64,000 nt of DNA from CAXBOO01 sp963977425. Lineage in GTDB: Bacteria; Bacteroidota; Bacteroidia; Flavobacteriales_D; Luteibaculaceae. The notes below the pieces were generated by a model. That model did not search any database. It saw only the letters and a program-made list of their open reading frames with translations, and was not told where the DNA came from. Position 1 is the first letter of the stretch; every line of letters starts with the position of its first letter. The stretch is from the NCBI GenBank assembly GCA_963977425.1, contig CAXBOO010000002.1:124001-188000 (forward strand). Reading direction: 5' to 3'. This document shows positions 43,045-52,464 of this stretch, piece by piece. A program made the position numbers and the translations under genes.

Positions 43045-43446
43045 TTAATGGATATCGCTATAATAAACTCGTTCAAAACGATGTACATTTTTTCTGTTTT
43101 TTGTCCAATTCAACACTTTATGAGGAGCTGAACATCTTGAAGTAAATCGAAGTTGCCTTTTACCTTGACACTCGATAACCTTCACCTCAATTTGTTCACC
43201 AGAAGCAATAAACTTTACAGAACTCTTTGCCGTATAAACACGTTTATTCACATCGTACCGAACATTAAAAAAATTGGCTTTTTCTAATGCTGCGTCTATT
43301 CTTGGTGAAGGCCAATGCTCGCCAGAATTGATAGGCAAATGTATCGTATAGGTATTGGTTAGATATCTTCCATTTGAATAAAACAAGTTCGCTACTATAA
43401 CCATTGATATGAACGTCAATAGTGCAAGTAAACCAGCATTATCCAT
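43045..43446 (-). CDS. Small single-pass membrane protein of unknown function
   Basis: I do not recognise a family. A 133-residue product from ATG 43446 (the frame is open to a GTG at 43461) has one N-terminal membrane helix (about 3-24, GLLALLTFISMVIVANLFY). A basic, beta-rich domain of about 105 residues follows, with paired aromatic and basic residues (VYTAKSSVKFIASGE, RQLRFTSRC, NRKNVHRFERVYYSD). It sits immediately downstream of the 2.7-kilo-residue adhesin and shares its terminator, so the two are co-expressed. A role in adhesin biogenesis or anchoring is possible but rests only on this linkage. Confidence 0.7.
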   Translation of the reverse strand: MDNAGLLALLTFISMVIVANLFYSNGRYLTNTYTIHLPINSGEHWPSPRIDAALEKANFFNVRYDVNKRVYTAKSSVKFIASGEQIEVKVIECQGKRQLRFTSRCSAPHKVLNWTKNRKNVHRFERVYYSDIH

Positions 43447-43466
43447 TAAGATATCTTCCACTGTTT

Positions 43467-46400
43467 TTATTTTAATAAGGTTACCAAACCGTTATACACT
43501 AGCACTTGAGATGGATTGCTTTTAGGCGACACATGTATTAATACTGTATACATGTCACTTTTTGCATTTTCCCCCTTATATGTTCCATCCCAGCCAATGG
43601 CTAAATCAAATGTTTCGAAAACCAATTCGCCCCAACGGTTGAATATTTCCATATGAAAACTTTCTGGTACAATGCCGATGGTACTTGGTAAAAACACTTC
43701 ATTGATATTATCCCCATCGGGTGTAAAAGTGTTCGGAATAAAGACTGCATCAACCGATTTCACCTTCACATCTTTACAAATCATATCTCTACAATTGTAA
43801 TTGGTAATGGCTTCTAAACAAATGGTATGCATTGCATTTTCTTCAATTGGTAGTTGAATGAACGGTTGATAATCTGTTCCCAACACGGAATTGTCTAGAG
43901 TCCAATTAAAAATAGATGCCCCTGAAGACTTATTGTATGTCTGCACCAATGAATTGATGGTAGTCGGTTGTGAAGGTGAGATATCAAAATCAGCTATTGG
44001 ATCTGGATGTATGTTGATGAATCTGTTTTTAGTTTCGGTATCTGAACAACCTTCTACACTGGTTACCTGCAACGAAACATCATACGAACCTAAGTCTGTA
44101 TACACATTTTCTACGGTAGCACATGTGTTGTATGTAACTCCATTTCCTAAATCCCACAAACAAGAAGCAAGAGCATAATCGCTTTGAATTTGAGGCTCTA
44201 TTGCCACTATAAATGGCGAACAAGAATCATTCAAGGCTGTTGTGAAGTCAACATTCGGATTGGTGATTACATTAATTTGAGCAATACCGCTTCCTGTACT
44301 ATCACAAGAAGGATTGCTTGAGTCAGATATACGTACAATGCTATAAATACCAGTATCTAGTGGACTTATGTTATAGGCATTCACTCCTTCATTGAATATT
44401 TCGGTGAATGAATTTCCTGATTCATTGTCAATAAACTCAACCGTAAATGGACCTGTACCTGCAATATCAAAATAGATGTTAGCCGACTGACCAAAACACA
44501 TCTTTTCAGTACCGTAAATTAGCGCCTCAGGTCTATCTAATACATCCAAAGCTGATTGAACATTTGTAATATCAGCTGTACAAGCATTTCCATTCTCATT
44601 TATCGTGTTATCCGAGATACTTACTCCAACTGCCGATTTATCCTTATCTGCTAAAAACGGAAATAAAGTTGAACCAACTCCGATGTTTTCAGTATAATTA
44701 TTGCCTTCTGTATCGCTATAGTTCAATACGAAAGGCCCATTACCATTGGCGGTTACAATCAAATCAACGGGCATATTTTCACAAATTGGAGATTGACTCC
44801 AAGCCATATTTACAGTTGGCAACGCCTGAACCAACAATGTAGTTTGGTCTGATGGGTATGCAACACACCCTGCACTACTATTGTCGTAAACACTATCAAT
44901 ACTAAACGTATACGAACCTGCAGGCAATGTAACATTGGTTAGAATATTGCCCGAAGAACTAGCTCCTAAATAGCTATTTACTCCATCGTTTATGCTTGTA
45001 CTTACCGTTCCTATTCCTGTTACCAATTGACCAATATCAACACTTTCTCCATCGCAAATAGTGTATTGATTTTTGACAAAAGAAGCTGTAGGTAATGACA
45101 ATACAGTAACTGAAACTGTAGAGTTACCCGTGTTAGAACAAGTTGTTCCTGAGCCATCAGTAATATTACCAATACTATAAGTATGGCTACCTACTGGCAA
45201 AGGGCCTAGATTCAAATTACCACCAGAAACACTATTGATGGTTACTGTTTGAACAACCGTATTACTTGCATCTAAAACTTCTGCATTGATCGGATATACA
45301 CCATTACCACTGTAGTGTACAAACACATCCTCACCGTCACAATACTCTGGATCAACCAAAGAAAGTGTAGCTACTGGTTTTGGGTTCATTTGAATGGTTA
45401 TTGTATTTCCCGTTCCTGCACAAGATGCTGGAGAATCGTCTTCAACCTTTGTAATGGTAATGGTATTGGTTCCCAAATTCGGATTAAACAACACTGTATT
45501 GCTACCGCCATTTCCAACGCTAGTTGTTTTTTGTGTTCCGTTTTCCATATACGTAATAACAAAACTAGATCCTGATCCTTGGGTATGTCTAAACACCAAA
45601 CTCACTGCACCATCACCTTCACACATTTGATAAGGTCCTACTACAGGGTTTCCTGATTGATCTAACGCTTCTACAGTAGCTCTTGGTCCTGGATTGATCG
45701 TAACATTATATGTACCACTACCCCCATTGTTTTGGCAACCAAACGCTTGATCTGTTACCGCAATCATATTGAACGAGTAAGTACCAGGAGCCAAACTTGC
45801 TCCCATAGAAATTTGCGAAACACCTTTAGCAACAGAATGATTGGTAATGTTTCCATTTCCATCGTCCAAAACAATATCAAATGGACCAATACCAAAAGTA
45901 GAAATAGGAATATCCAAACTCGTTCCTTCACAAATAGTAACAGTACCCGTAGTTATATTGGCTGTAGGGTTAGGGTACAATGTATACAAACCACTTACTT
46001 GCCCAGGGCAGATGCTATTGCTATTGTCGGTAACCGATTGTAAACTATAATCAATAGCCGTTTCGTCCGTTAAAAATGTAGGTACATATTCTATCCCCGG
46101 TTTACTAATTCCTGAAATGGTTTCTGTACCATGACCTGAAATTGACATTACAACATCAAATAAAGTTCCGTCACCATCTACCGAAATAAAGAATTTTGGA
46201 TCATCGCCAGCACATTGATCGCCAATATTGGTAATACTTGCTGTTGGCGCTGTATTGACGTCAATGCTGAATACATCTGTTAACGCATAACTACAACCAT
46301 TGGCATTCAATAATGTATTGAAACGATAGGATACATCAGCAGAAGGATTCAATACTATCGTGGTATCTGTAGTATATACAACCCATGTTTTTGGATATCC

Positions 46401-49400
46401 ATTTTCTCTATATTTTATGGTATAAGGGCTTTTTCCTCCTGTGAAATTCAACGTAAGATTAGCTACATCGCCTGGACACAACACTGTTTTATCTAACGAA
46501 GCATTTAAACTAGTCCCCTCAAAAAACTGAACTGGAGTACCCAATGAAACTTGGAAACAATCGTCCAAGACATCAGGATAGCCATTCAAGTCGTTTCCAA
46601 CAACTGCACTGATGTAATAAACCGTATCAAAGTGCATTGTCAGAGGATCGAATTCGAAAGTAGGTGTTGCACCAGAATCAATAGGATCTACCAATACATT
46701 TGATGCTCCTCGGTGTAAATAAAACATTTGAACATCATTGCTATCGTTCACAAAAGTCCCATACAATGGTGCTGTTGCTGTAGTTGCATCGCATATTTTC
46801 AATGGAGTAGTATTGGTCGATTGACCTTGTGTAGTACAGTCGCAAGATTTATCTACTTCAACAGAATTGCCTCCACATGTTCCTCCATCGCTAACGGTAA
46901 ACGTTATTACAGAACCACTTGGAATAGGATCGGATGTAAAACTACTTCCTGTAACCGTACCAGGTTGATTAACACTGTAATTGCCTGCATCGCCATTAAC
47001 GATATCGAAACTAACCGTAAACGTAGATCGATCGGGACTACAAAGTGTGGTAAGATTGATAATACTTGGAGCTTCTAAAACATCTAAAGTTAATTGCGAT
47101 GTACTTTCATCGCATCCGTTATTTGCTGGAATAGTATAATTAAAAGTATACGTTCCTTGTGCAATTCCTACAGCATCAAATCTACCTGTAGCCGAATTTA
47201 AATCTCCACCGCTATCCGAATTCTCTGACCAAACACCACCTGTCGTAAATGGTTCTTCTAAGAAAGCATTTAAGTTAACAACATCATTGCTACAAATGGT
47301 CGCAGTTCCACCATTACCGGCACTTGGTTGTTCTAAAATGGTTATTTCTAATTGACTTGATTGTGGATCACATGGTGTTGGAGAGTTGATGTTGTATTGA
47401 TAGACATAAACACCCGGAGCCATTGTAGTAGTATTTACTCTATCTATATTTAAGGTTGACGTACCATTTAATTCTGTCCAAACTCCAGTCGTTTCTGGAT
47501 TCCCTTCTAATACATCGATCAGAACAACATCGCCAAACACCTGGCAATAAGTCAACTGTGTATCTTCACCCGGATTTGCTGGTTTGTTCACTAATATTTC
47601 AACCGTAGTTTGCTTTTGAATACAGCCTTGAGCATTCAACGTATAAGTAAAGTGATATGTTCGAGGCAAAGTACTTTCATTCAAACGCGCTGTATTAAAA
47701 TATTTGCTTGATTCAAGAGCTCTAGAGTTATCGTCGTCTGACCATACACCACCTGCATCGTATCCAGAAAGCGCATCGTATAAATCAAAAACGGTTTCAT
47801 AACATATAGTAGCAGGAACAGCTGTTCCACTATTTGGTTCGTTCAATACAGAAACTGTAACAATTGCTGTCTGTGCAGCACAAGTTCCGGAAGCAGGTAC
47901 TTCGTATTCGAATCGGTATGTATTTCCACCTAAACCTGATGGATCAAATTGATCTGGAGCTACATATCCAGATGAGCCATCTAGATTAGTCCAAGTACCA
48001 GTAGATTCAGGATTACCTCCTAACTGAGAAAACAGATCCATCAATCCACCGTCTTCGCAAATACTGGTTTCTTTATCGGTACCAGCGTTTGGTAATTTAT
48101 CGACTACTATAGTCACTGTAGATGATACAGATGCACAAGTACTACCTGCAGGTGTTGTATAAGTAAAACGGTAAACACCACTTTGATTTGGACTAAATAC
48201 GGTTCCGGTTAATTGACCCGATGCATTGTCATCAGACCATGTACCACCAGGAGTATTTCCAGCAAGTAGCGTCGTCAAATCAACACTGCCATCTTCGCAT
48301 ATAGTTGCATTGCTTGGAGTTCCCGCATTTGGAGACTCTTCTATGGTAACTGTAACTTTCGCAACATCAGCTGGACATAAACCCGAAGTACTCGACACAG
48401 TGTATTCAAAATTATAATCACCTGCCGTAGCACCATTAGGATTGAATGACCCTGTTGCATTAAAAGCAGGAGCGCCATCTAAGTTGGTCCAAACTCCACC
48501 AGCATCTGGTGTGCCGCCTAAAATGGAATTTAAATCTACATTTTGACTAATGTTACATACTGTAAGAGCTCCATCTTCGCCAGCATATGGCATAGGTTCT
48601 ACAACTATTGTAACTATTGATTTTGACTCAGGGCAAGTACCTATTGCGGCCAAAGTGTATGTGAAATGAAATGTTCCATCCGATAGTGGATTGAAATTCG
48701 AACCAGCTAAATTGCCCGAACCATCATCGTCAGACCAAGTTCCACCAGCATCGGGCGTTCCACCTAATAGAGTAAACAAATCAATGGATCCAGAATTGAT
48801 GCACACAGCGTCGTTGCCATCCGCACCAGCATCTTGTGGTTCTACAACAGTTACCGTGGTACTTACCGTAAACGGATTTGAGCAAACCCCATTATCAACG
48901 GCAACATCGTAAACACCAGAGAAAGCTACAGTTGCACCTGCTCTAGTAGCATCTTTCGTATTGGCTGTATATCCACCTGGTCCTGTCCATGAATATGTAG
49001 ATCCCGTTCCCGCATCGGTTACAGTCAACTCAATATCTTCCCCTACACAATATGGGCCAGTATTAGATGCAGTAAATGCACCTGGATCGAAAATAGTAAT
49101 CTCGATAAAAGCGGTATCGCTAGCGCAATCAGCTCCAACTTCTTTTATTATCAATCCATACGTTCCTGCTTCGGCAGCCGTTACCGCAGTTCTTGTTGCC
49201 GTAATAGTACCATTTCCTGTTTGTGTATTGGTCCAAGCACTTTCTAAATGCATAAACGTAAACTCAAAGTCAGGATCCAAAAAACCTCCAGGCACATCGC
49301 TTGTAAAGATTAAATCTTCACCAGGGCAAAGGGTTAGTTTATTGGCTGAAAAATTAGGCGCTGCTGGCAATGTGTTTTGCACCACCGTAATATTCGTTGG

Positions 49401-51632
49401 ATTTAAACTTTTACAACCGGTTGTTGGATCTTCAAGTTCAAGAGAATACTGACCATTCATGCCAGGGGCTGGATCGTTTCTTGTCGGATTTTGTGCATTA
49501 CTAGTAAAACCTGTAGGCCCTGTCCAAGAATAAATATAGCCTGGCAATGAAGATGTAAGCAACAAATCTTCCCCATCGCATAATGGAGAATTGCTACCTA
49601 ATGTGGGTGTCGGAGGTGCAGGATTAACAACAACATCAACAGTACCAGCCAAACTAGGACAACCTGCTGAAGAAGATACAACCACAGAATAAGTTCCATT
49701 CATCGCAGGTGTTGCTCCACCTCTAGTTGGGTTTTTAACCGTTGCCGTATATCCACCAGGTCCCGTCCAAGCATAACTTGCTCCGGCAGGCAATGCCGTT
49801 GTTCCAAATAATAAATTCAAAGCATCGCCTTCACAAAGTCCAACATTATAAGAAGGAATAGGTGTTTCAGGAGCATCTTGAACTGTTACAATAACATTGT
49901 CGCTTGCATAACACGCATCAGGCGCGCCATCAGTTTTGGCTTTTAGTGTATACGTTGTGGTTTGAGTTGGAGAAACCTCGGGGTCTCTTGCTGAAGAATT
50001 TGGATTGAATGAATTGTCAACAGGACTAGATTCCCAAAGCCATGTCATAGTAGGGTTGTAGGGTTCGCAAAATTCAAATCGTAATTGTGGACGATATTCA
50101 GATTCATAGGATACATTATATCTACACGCCGAAATACTTGGAGAAATGGTATTGTAGCCTAACACCATATCCACATTATTCCATGTATCATTAGCTCTTA
50201 GAACTATTGTTGTTTCATTATCGTTTGAATCGTCGGGATTTTTAAAGCAAAATTCAACAACGATATTATTATTGCCATCCCATTCAAATGCCTTATCTAA
50301 ATTGAACATAAACCAACCAGTTTGAAAATCTACCCTATTGGCAGAATAAACTGTATTAGCAGCAGGTATGTTGATCCATTCATCATTATCACAACACTCA
50401 AAATTCGCTCTATTTGTACAACTTATTTTGATGCTAAAATTTTTAGCATAACTAACATCCCAACTAGAACTTAATGAAATTGATTCTATAAAAAATCCAA
50501 GACTGGTAATTTTCCCTGGTTTTAATCCTCTATTGATTAATTCTGCTTTTGTGTATAATATCTGATTCGATCCTGATTGGCCATCAAAAAGTTGACAAAT
50601 AGAAACATCATCGTCATCTACAGGCCCACCAATATCCATTGTTACTGTATTAATACCTGTTTTACAAGACAAATTAGACGTAACACCACAAGATGTTGGA
50701 GGATTTTCAATACCATCAACATCACCATCTAATTTTACCTTTTCACCTGGGCAAATGGTTGTATTTTGATAAGCTGTAACGGCAGGCTTTCTAACATTAA
50801 CAGTTACACTATTTGTACATACATCTGACCCATCGTTTTTAGCATAGGTTACATTATATGTTGTTGTTGAAGTTGGAGTTACATCAGGCGTATAAGAATC
50901 ACCACTTGGCCCCTGTGCGTCATGCCCCCAATCATAAGTATATGAAGGAGATGGTTTTGTTATGGTAACATTATCAATTCCCCAGTGATCTTCATTGGCA
51001 CTAGAAGACGTTTTTTGAATCCAACGGAATCGAATGTTTGGACCAAAATCAGCAGGGTTTAAAGTTCTACAATAATTTGTCCAAGTTGTCATTGTTGCAT
51101 TACAACCTCCTAAAGGATCCCAATACCCCAATGGCAACCATGTTGCACCACCATTTTTTGAGAACTCTAAGTGAACACCTTCCGTTGGACCATCTGGCCC
51201 CTCACATTCGCATGCTCCTATCGTTGGGCAACCACTACCGCAGTTGTCTTCCGGCGCATATTTCATATCAAAACATATGGTTCCACCTTGACTCAAATCA
51301 AAATCTATCGATGTAAGAGTTCTTGGCGCAACCGAACCATTTCCCATCCACAAATAGGTATCACCAGCAGTGCCATCTGGACCAGGTCCACAAGGATTGC
51401 TACAAGTTGCAGCAGACGTTGCCTGCCAACCTGCCCCGGGACAATCGGAAAAAGGGTTTGAATAAACAACTGCCTCTTGATCACCAACAGCAGATAACGA
51501 AACCGTTTCTCCGCAAACTATATCTATGGAACTAGCATTTCCCGATACTGTACATTGAGCGTACAAAACATTTGATTGAAATAGCAGTGCCGCTAAAACC
51601 ACACACAACGACACAAATACATTATTTCTCAT
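43467..51632 (-). CDS. Giant (about 2720 residues) multidomain adhesin with T9SS type-B sorting domain
   Basis: The longest gene here. ATG 51632 gives a signal peptide (FVSLCVVLAALLFQSNVLYAQ region); the frame is open to TTG 51668. An N-terminal reelin/MAM-like region (bases about 51450-50940; EGVHLEFSKNGGATW, then HWGIDNVTI) is followed by Ig-like repeats interleaved with a second jelly-roll-like domain. Then come seven repeats of about 85 residues with GG(T/V)W motifs (47067-48845), a 190-residue module with YYISAV (46518-47070), many repeats carrying GxGPF, a PKD-like pair (about 44290-43930) and the type-B C-terminal domain (NTFTPDGDNINEVF, then FNRWGELVFE). It is paralogous to the divergent 1752-residue protein. 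Its expected destination is the cell surface via T9SS. Confidence 0.92.
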   Translation of the reverse strand: MRNNVFVSLCVVLAALLFQSNVLYAQCTVSGNASSIDIVCGETVSLSAVGDQEAVVYSNPFSDCPGAGWQATSAATCSNPCGPGPDGTAGDTYLWMGNGSVAPRTLTSIDFDLSQGGTICFDMKYAPEDNCGSGCPTIGACECEGPDGPTEGVHLEFSKNGGATWLPLGYWDPLGGCNATMTTWTNYCRTLNPADFGPNIRFRWIQKTSSSANEDHWGIDNVTITKPSPSYTYDWGHDAQGPSGDSYTPDVTPTSTTTYNVTYAKNDGSDVCTNSVTVNVRKPAVTAYQNTTICPGEKVKLDGDVDGIENPPTSCGVTSNLSCKTGINTVTMDIGGPVDDDDVSICQLFDGQSGSNQILYTKAELINRGLKPGKITSLGFFIESISLSSSWDVSYAKNFSIKISCTNRANFECCDNDEWINIPAANTVYSANRVDFQTGWFMFNLDKAFEWDGNNNIVVEFCFKNPDDSNDNETTIVLRANDTWNNVDMVLGYNTISPSISACRYNVSYESEYRPQLRFEFCEPYNPTMTWLWESSPVDNSFNPNSSARDPEVSPTQTTTYTLKAKTDGAPDACYASDNVIVTVQDAPETPIPSYNVGLCEGDALNLLFGTTALPAGASYAWTGPGGYTATVKNPTRGGATPAMNGTYSVVVSSSAGCPSLAGTVDVVVNPAPPTPTLGSNSPLCDGEDLLLTSSLPGYIYSWTGPTGFTSNAQNPTRNDPAPGMNGQYSLELEDPTTGCKSLNPTNITVVQNTLPAAPNFSANKLTLCPGEDLIFTSDVPGGFLDPDFEFTFMHLESAWTNTQTGNGTITATRTAVTAAEAGTYGLIIKEVGADCASDTAFIEITIFDPGAFTASNTGPYCVGEDIELTVTDAGTGSTYSWTGPGGYTANTKDATRAGATVAFSGVYDVAVDNGVCSNPFTVSTTVTVVEPQDAGADGNDAVCINSGSIDLFTLLGGTPDAGGTWSDDDGSGNLAGSNFNPLSDGTFHFTYTLAAIGTCPESKSIVTIVVEPMPYAGEDGALTVCNISQNVDLNSILGGTPDAGGVWTNLDGAPAFNATGSFNPNGATAGDYNFEYTVSSTSGLCPADVAKVTVTIEESPNAGTPSNATICEDGSVDLTTLLAGNTPGGTWSDDNASGQLTGTVFSPNQSGVYRFTYTTPAGSTCASVSSTVTIVVDKLPNAGTDKETSICEDGGLMDLFSQLGGNPESTGTWTNLDGSSGYVAPDQFDPSGLGGNTYRFEYEVPASGTCAAQTAIVTVSVLNEPNSGTAVPATICYETVFDLYDALSGYDAGGVWSDDDNSRALESSKYFNTARLNESTLPRTYHFTYTLNAQGCIQKQTTVEILVNKPANPGEDTQLTYCQVFGDVVLIDVLEGNPETTGVWTELNGTSTLNIDRVNTTTMAPGVYVYQYNINSPTPCDPQSSQLEITILEQPSAGNGGTATICSNDVVNLNAFLEEPFTTGGVWSENSDSGGDLNSATGRFDAVGIAQGTYTFNYTIPANNGCDESTSQLTLDVLEAPSIINLTTLCSPDRSTFTVSFDIVNGDAGNYSVNQPGTVTGSSFTSDPIPSGSVITFTVSDGGTCGGNSVEVDKSCDCTTQGQSTNTTPLKICDATTATAPLYGTFVNDSNDVQMFYLHRGASNVLVDPIDSGATPTFEFDPLTMHFDTVYYISAVVGNDLNGYPDVLDDCFQVSLGTPVQFFEGTSLNASLDKTVLCPGDVANLTLNFTGGKSPYTIKYRENGYPKTWVVYTTDTTIVLNPSADVSYRFNTLLNANGCSYALTDVFSIDVNTAPTASITNIGDQCAGDDPKFFISVDGDGTLFDVVMSISGHGTETISGISKPGIEYVPTFLTDETAIDYSLQSVTDNSNSICPGQVSGLYTLYPNPTANITTGTVTICEGTSLDIPISTFGIGPFDIVLDDGNGNITNHSVAKGVSQISMGASLAPGTYSFNMIAVTDQAFGCQNNGGSGTYNVTINPGPRATVEALDQSGNPVVGPYQMCEGDGAVSLVFRHTQGSGSSFVITYMENGTQKTTSVGNGGSNTVLFNPNLGTNTITITKVEDDSPASCAGTGNTITIQMNPKPVATLSLVDPEYCDGEDVFVHYSGNGVYPINAEVLDASNTVVQTVTINSVSGGNLNLGPLPVGSHTYSIGNITDGSGTTCSNTGNSTVSVTVLSLPTASFVKNQYTICDGESVDIGQLVTGIGTVSTSINDGVNSYLGASSSGNILTNVTLPAGSYTFSIDSVYDNSSAGCVAYPSDQTTLLVQALPTVNMAWSQSPICENMPVDLIVTANGNGPFVLNYSDTEGNNYTENIGVGSTLFPFLADKDKSAVGVSISDNTINENGNACTADITNVQSALDVLDRPEALIYGTEKMCFGQSANIYFDIAGTGPFTVEFIDNESGNSFTEIFNEGVNAYNISPLDTGIYSIVRISDSSNPSCDSTGSGIAQINVITNPNVDFTTALNDSCSPFIVAIEPQIQSDYALASCLWDLGNGVTYNTCATVENVYTDLGSYDVSLQVTSVEGCSDTETKNRFINIHPDPIADFDISPSQPTTINSLVQTYNKSSGASIFNWTLDNSVLGTDYQPFIQLPIEENAMHTICLEAITNYNCRDMICKDVKVKSVDAVFIPNTFTPDGDNINEVFLPSTIGIVPESFHMEIFNRWGELVFETFDLAIGWDGTYKGENAKSDMYTVLIHVSPKSNPSQVLVYNGLVTLLK
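46518..47070 (-). repeat. YYISAV two-part module, copy in the giant adhesin
   Basis: About 185 residues: a first part with FDIVNGDAGNYSV and SDPIPSGSVITF closing in CDC, then a second part with FEFDPLTMHFDTVYYISAVVG and GTPVQFF. The same order of motifs occurs twice in the 1752-residue paralogue. Confidence 0.7.
47067..48845 (-). repeat. Seven tandem ~85-residue GGTW repeats in the giant adhesin
   Basis: Each unit runs [AD]G-x-(A/T)xC-x(5-8)-hydrophobic-L-x(4)-(D/T)GG(T/V)W(S/T)-x-(D/N)-x(12-20)-G-x-(Y/F)-x-F-x-Y-x(7)-C-x(7)-V-x-V-x(4)-P. Copies start near bases 48840, 48590, 48330, 48090, 47836, 47580 and 47324. They differ clearly in sequence, so the array is old rather than recently amplified. 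Confidence 0.75.
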
Positions 51633-51668
51633 AAACAACTTTATATAATATTTTATTTGTTTCAACAA

Positions 51669-52464
51669 TACTTTCTATTCATCTGAATTGATTAACAACT
51701 CATCCGATTTTTAGGTTTTTACCGCTTAAAAAATCAACTTTTATAAACAATAAATAGAAATAAACCCACTAATTCATTAGGTTTAAGACGCGCATACAAT
51801 TTGCCTCCCTAAAATACTACTAACTAAGATGCAATCAACACTAAAAGGTTGCTTTGTCAGACAAGAAAGAATGTAGTCAACCAAACCAAACTCATAAACA
51901 CTAAACACACAAACTACTCAGCAACAGTAAGTTAACACCAATTACAAAGACTTAGGAATACTATAATCATTTCAACAAACACCCACCCAGCATTAAACTT
52001 AATATCTACAATATTATATTTTACCTATACCGCCAATTACCAAACATAAATTTAACACCTCTACACATCCGAACGCTAAGGGTTAAATAGTTGATTACGA
52101 TACCAAAAAACCGACTTATAGAATCAGTAACACATAAACTAACCAACACCAAACAAACTATCCATATTGACAAACACAAACCAAATCACTCATGAAATCA
52201 TAAAAATCTTAACTAAATACAATCTCTATTACAGAAGCAAACGAAAAAGTTGTCACGAAGGAACCCAACTCAACGAATTACATTCATCGCACCCTAACAA
52301 ATACTACAAAAACCTTTTAAACACAAAAAAAATCATCAAACACTACAAAAACTCAAAACTATATTCCGTAAAATCCTACATAACCAACAACTAACCGAAG
52401 AAATCACAACTTTTATAGGATCTCACAGCCCAATAAATAGTCAATCATTGATTATTTTCACAAC
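51669..52464 (+). other. G-poor, A/C-rich gene-free region between divergent adhesin genes
   Basis: About 800 bases, strongly A- and C-rich and poor in G on the plus strand for most of its length. I find no convincing gene, tRNA or simple tandem repeat. One 75-codon frame (52167-52394) is Asn/Lys/Thr-rich and looks like a product of composition. The region must hold promoters for both adhesin genes, but no exact TTG/TAnnTTTG pair was found. Near-matches lie close to each start (TAAAGTTG upstream of 51632, TTATTTTC upstream of 52465). Confidence 0.6.

Noticed and set aside
48961..49452. 163-codon antisense frame inside the giant adhesin gene
   Set aside because: It is Val/Ser/Pro-rich, the usual mirror of Thr/Gly/Asn-rich adhesin codons, with no start signals; several similar antisense frames occur along all the adhesin genes.
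52167..52394. 75-codon open frame in the adhesin intergenic region
   Set aside because: The product is dominated by Asn, Lys, Thr, His and Tyr as expected from A/C-rich DNA; there is no recognisable domain and no promoter element in front of it.
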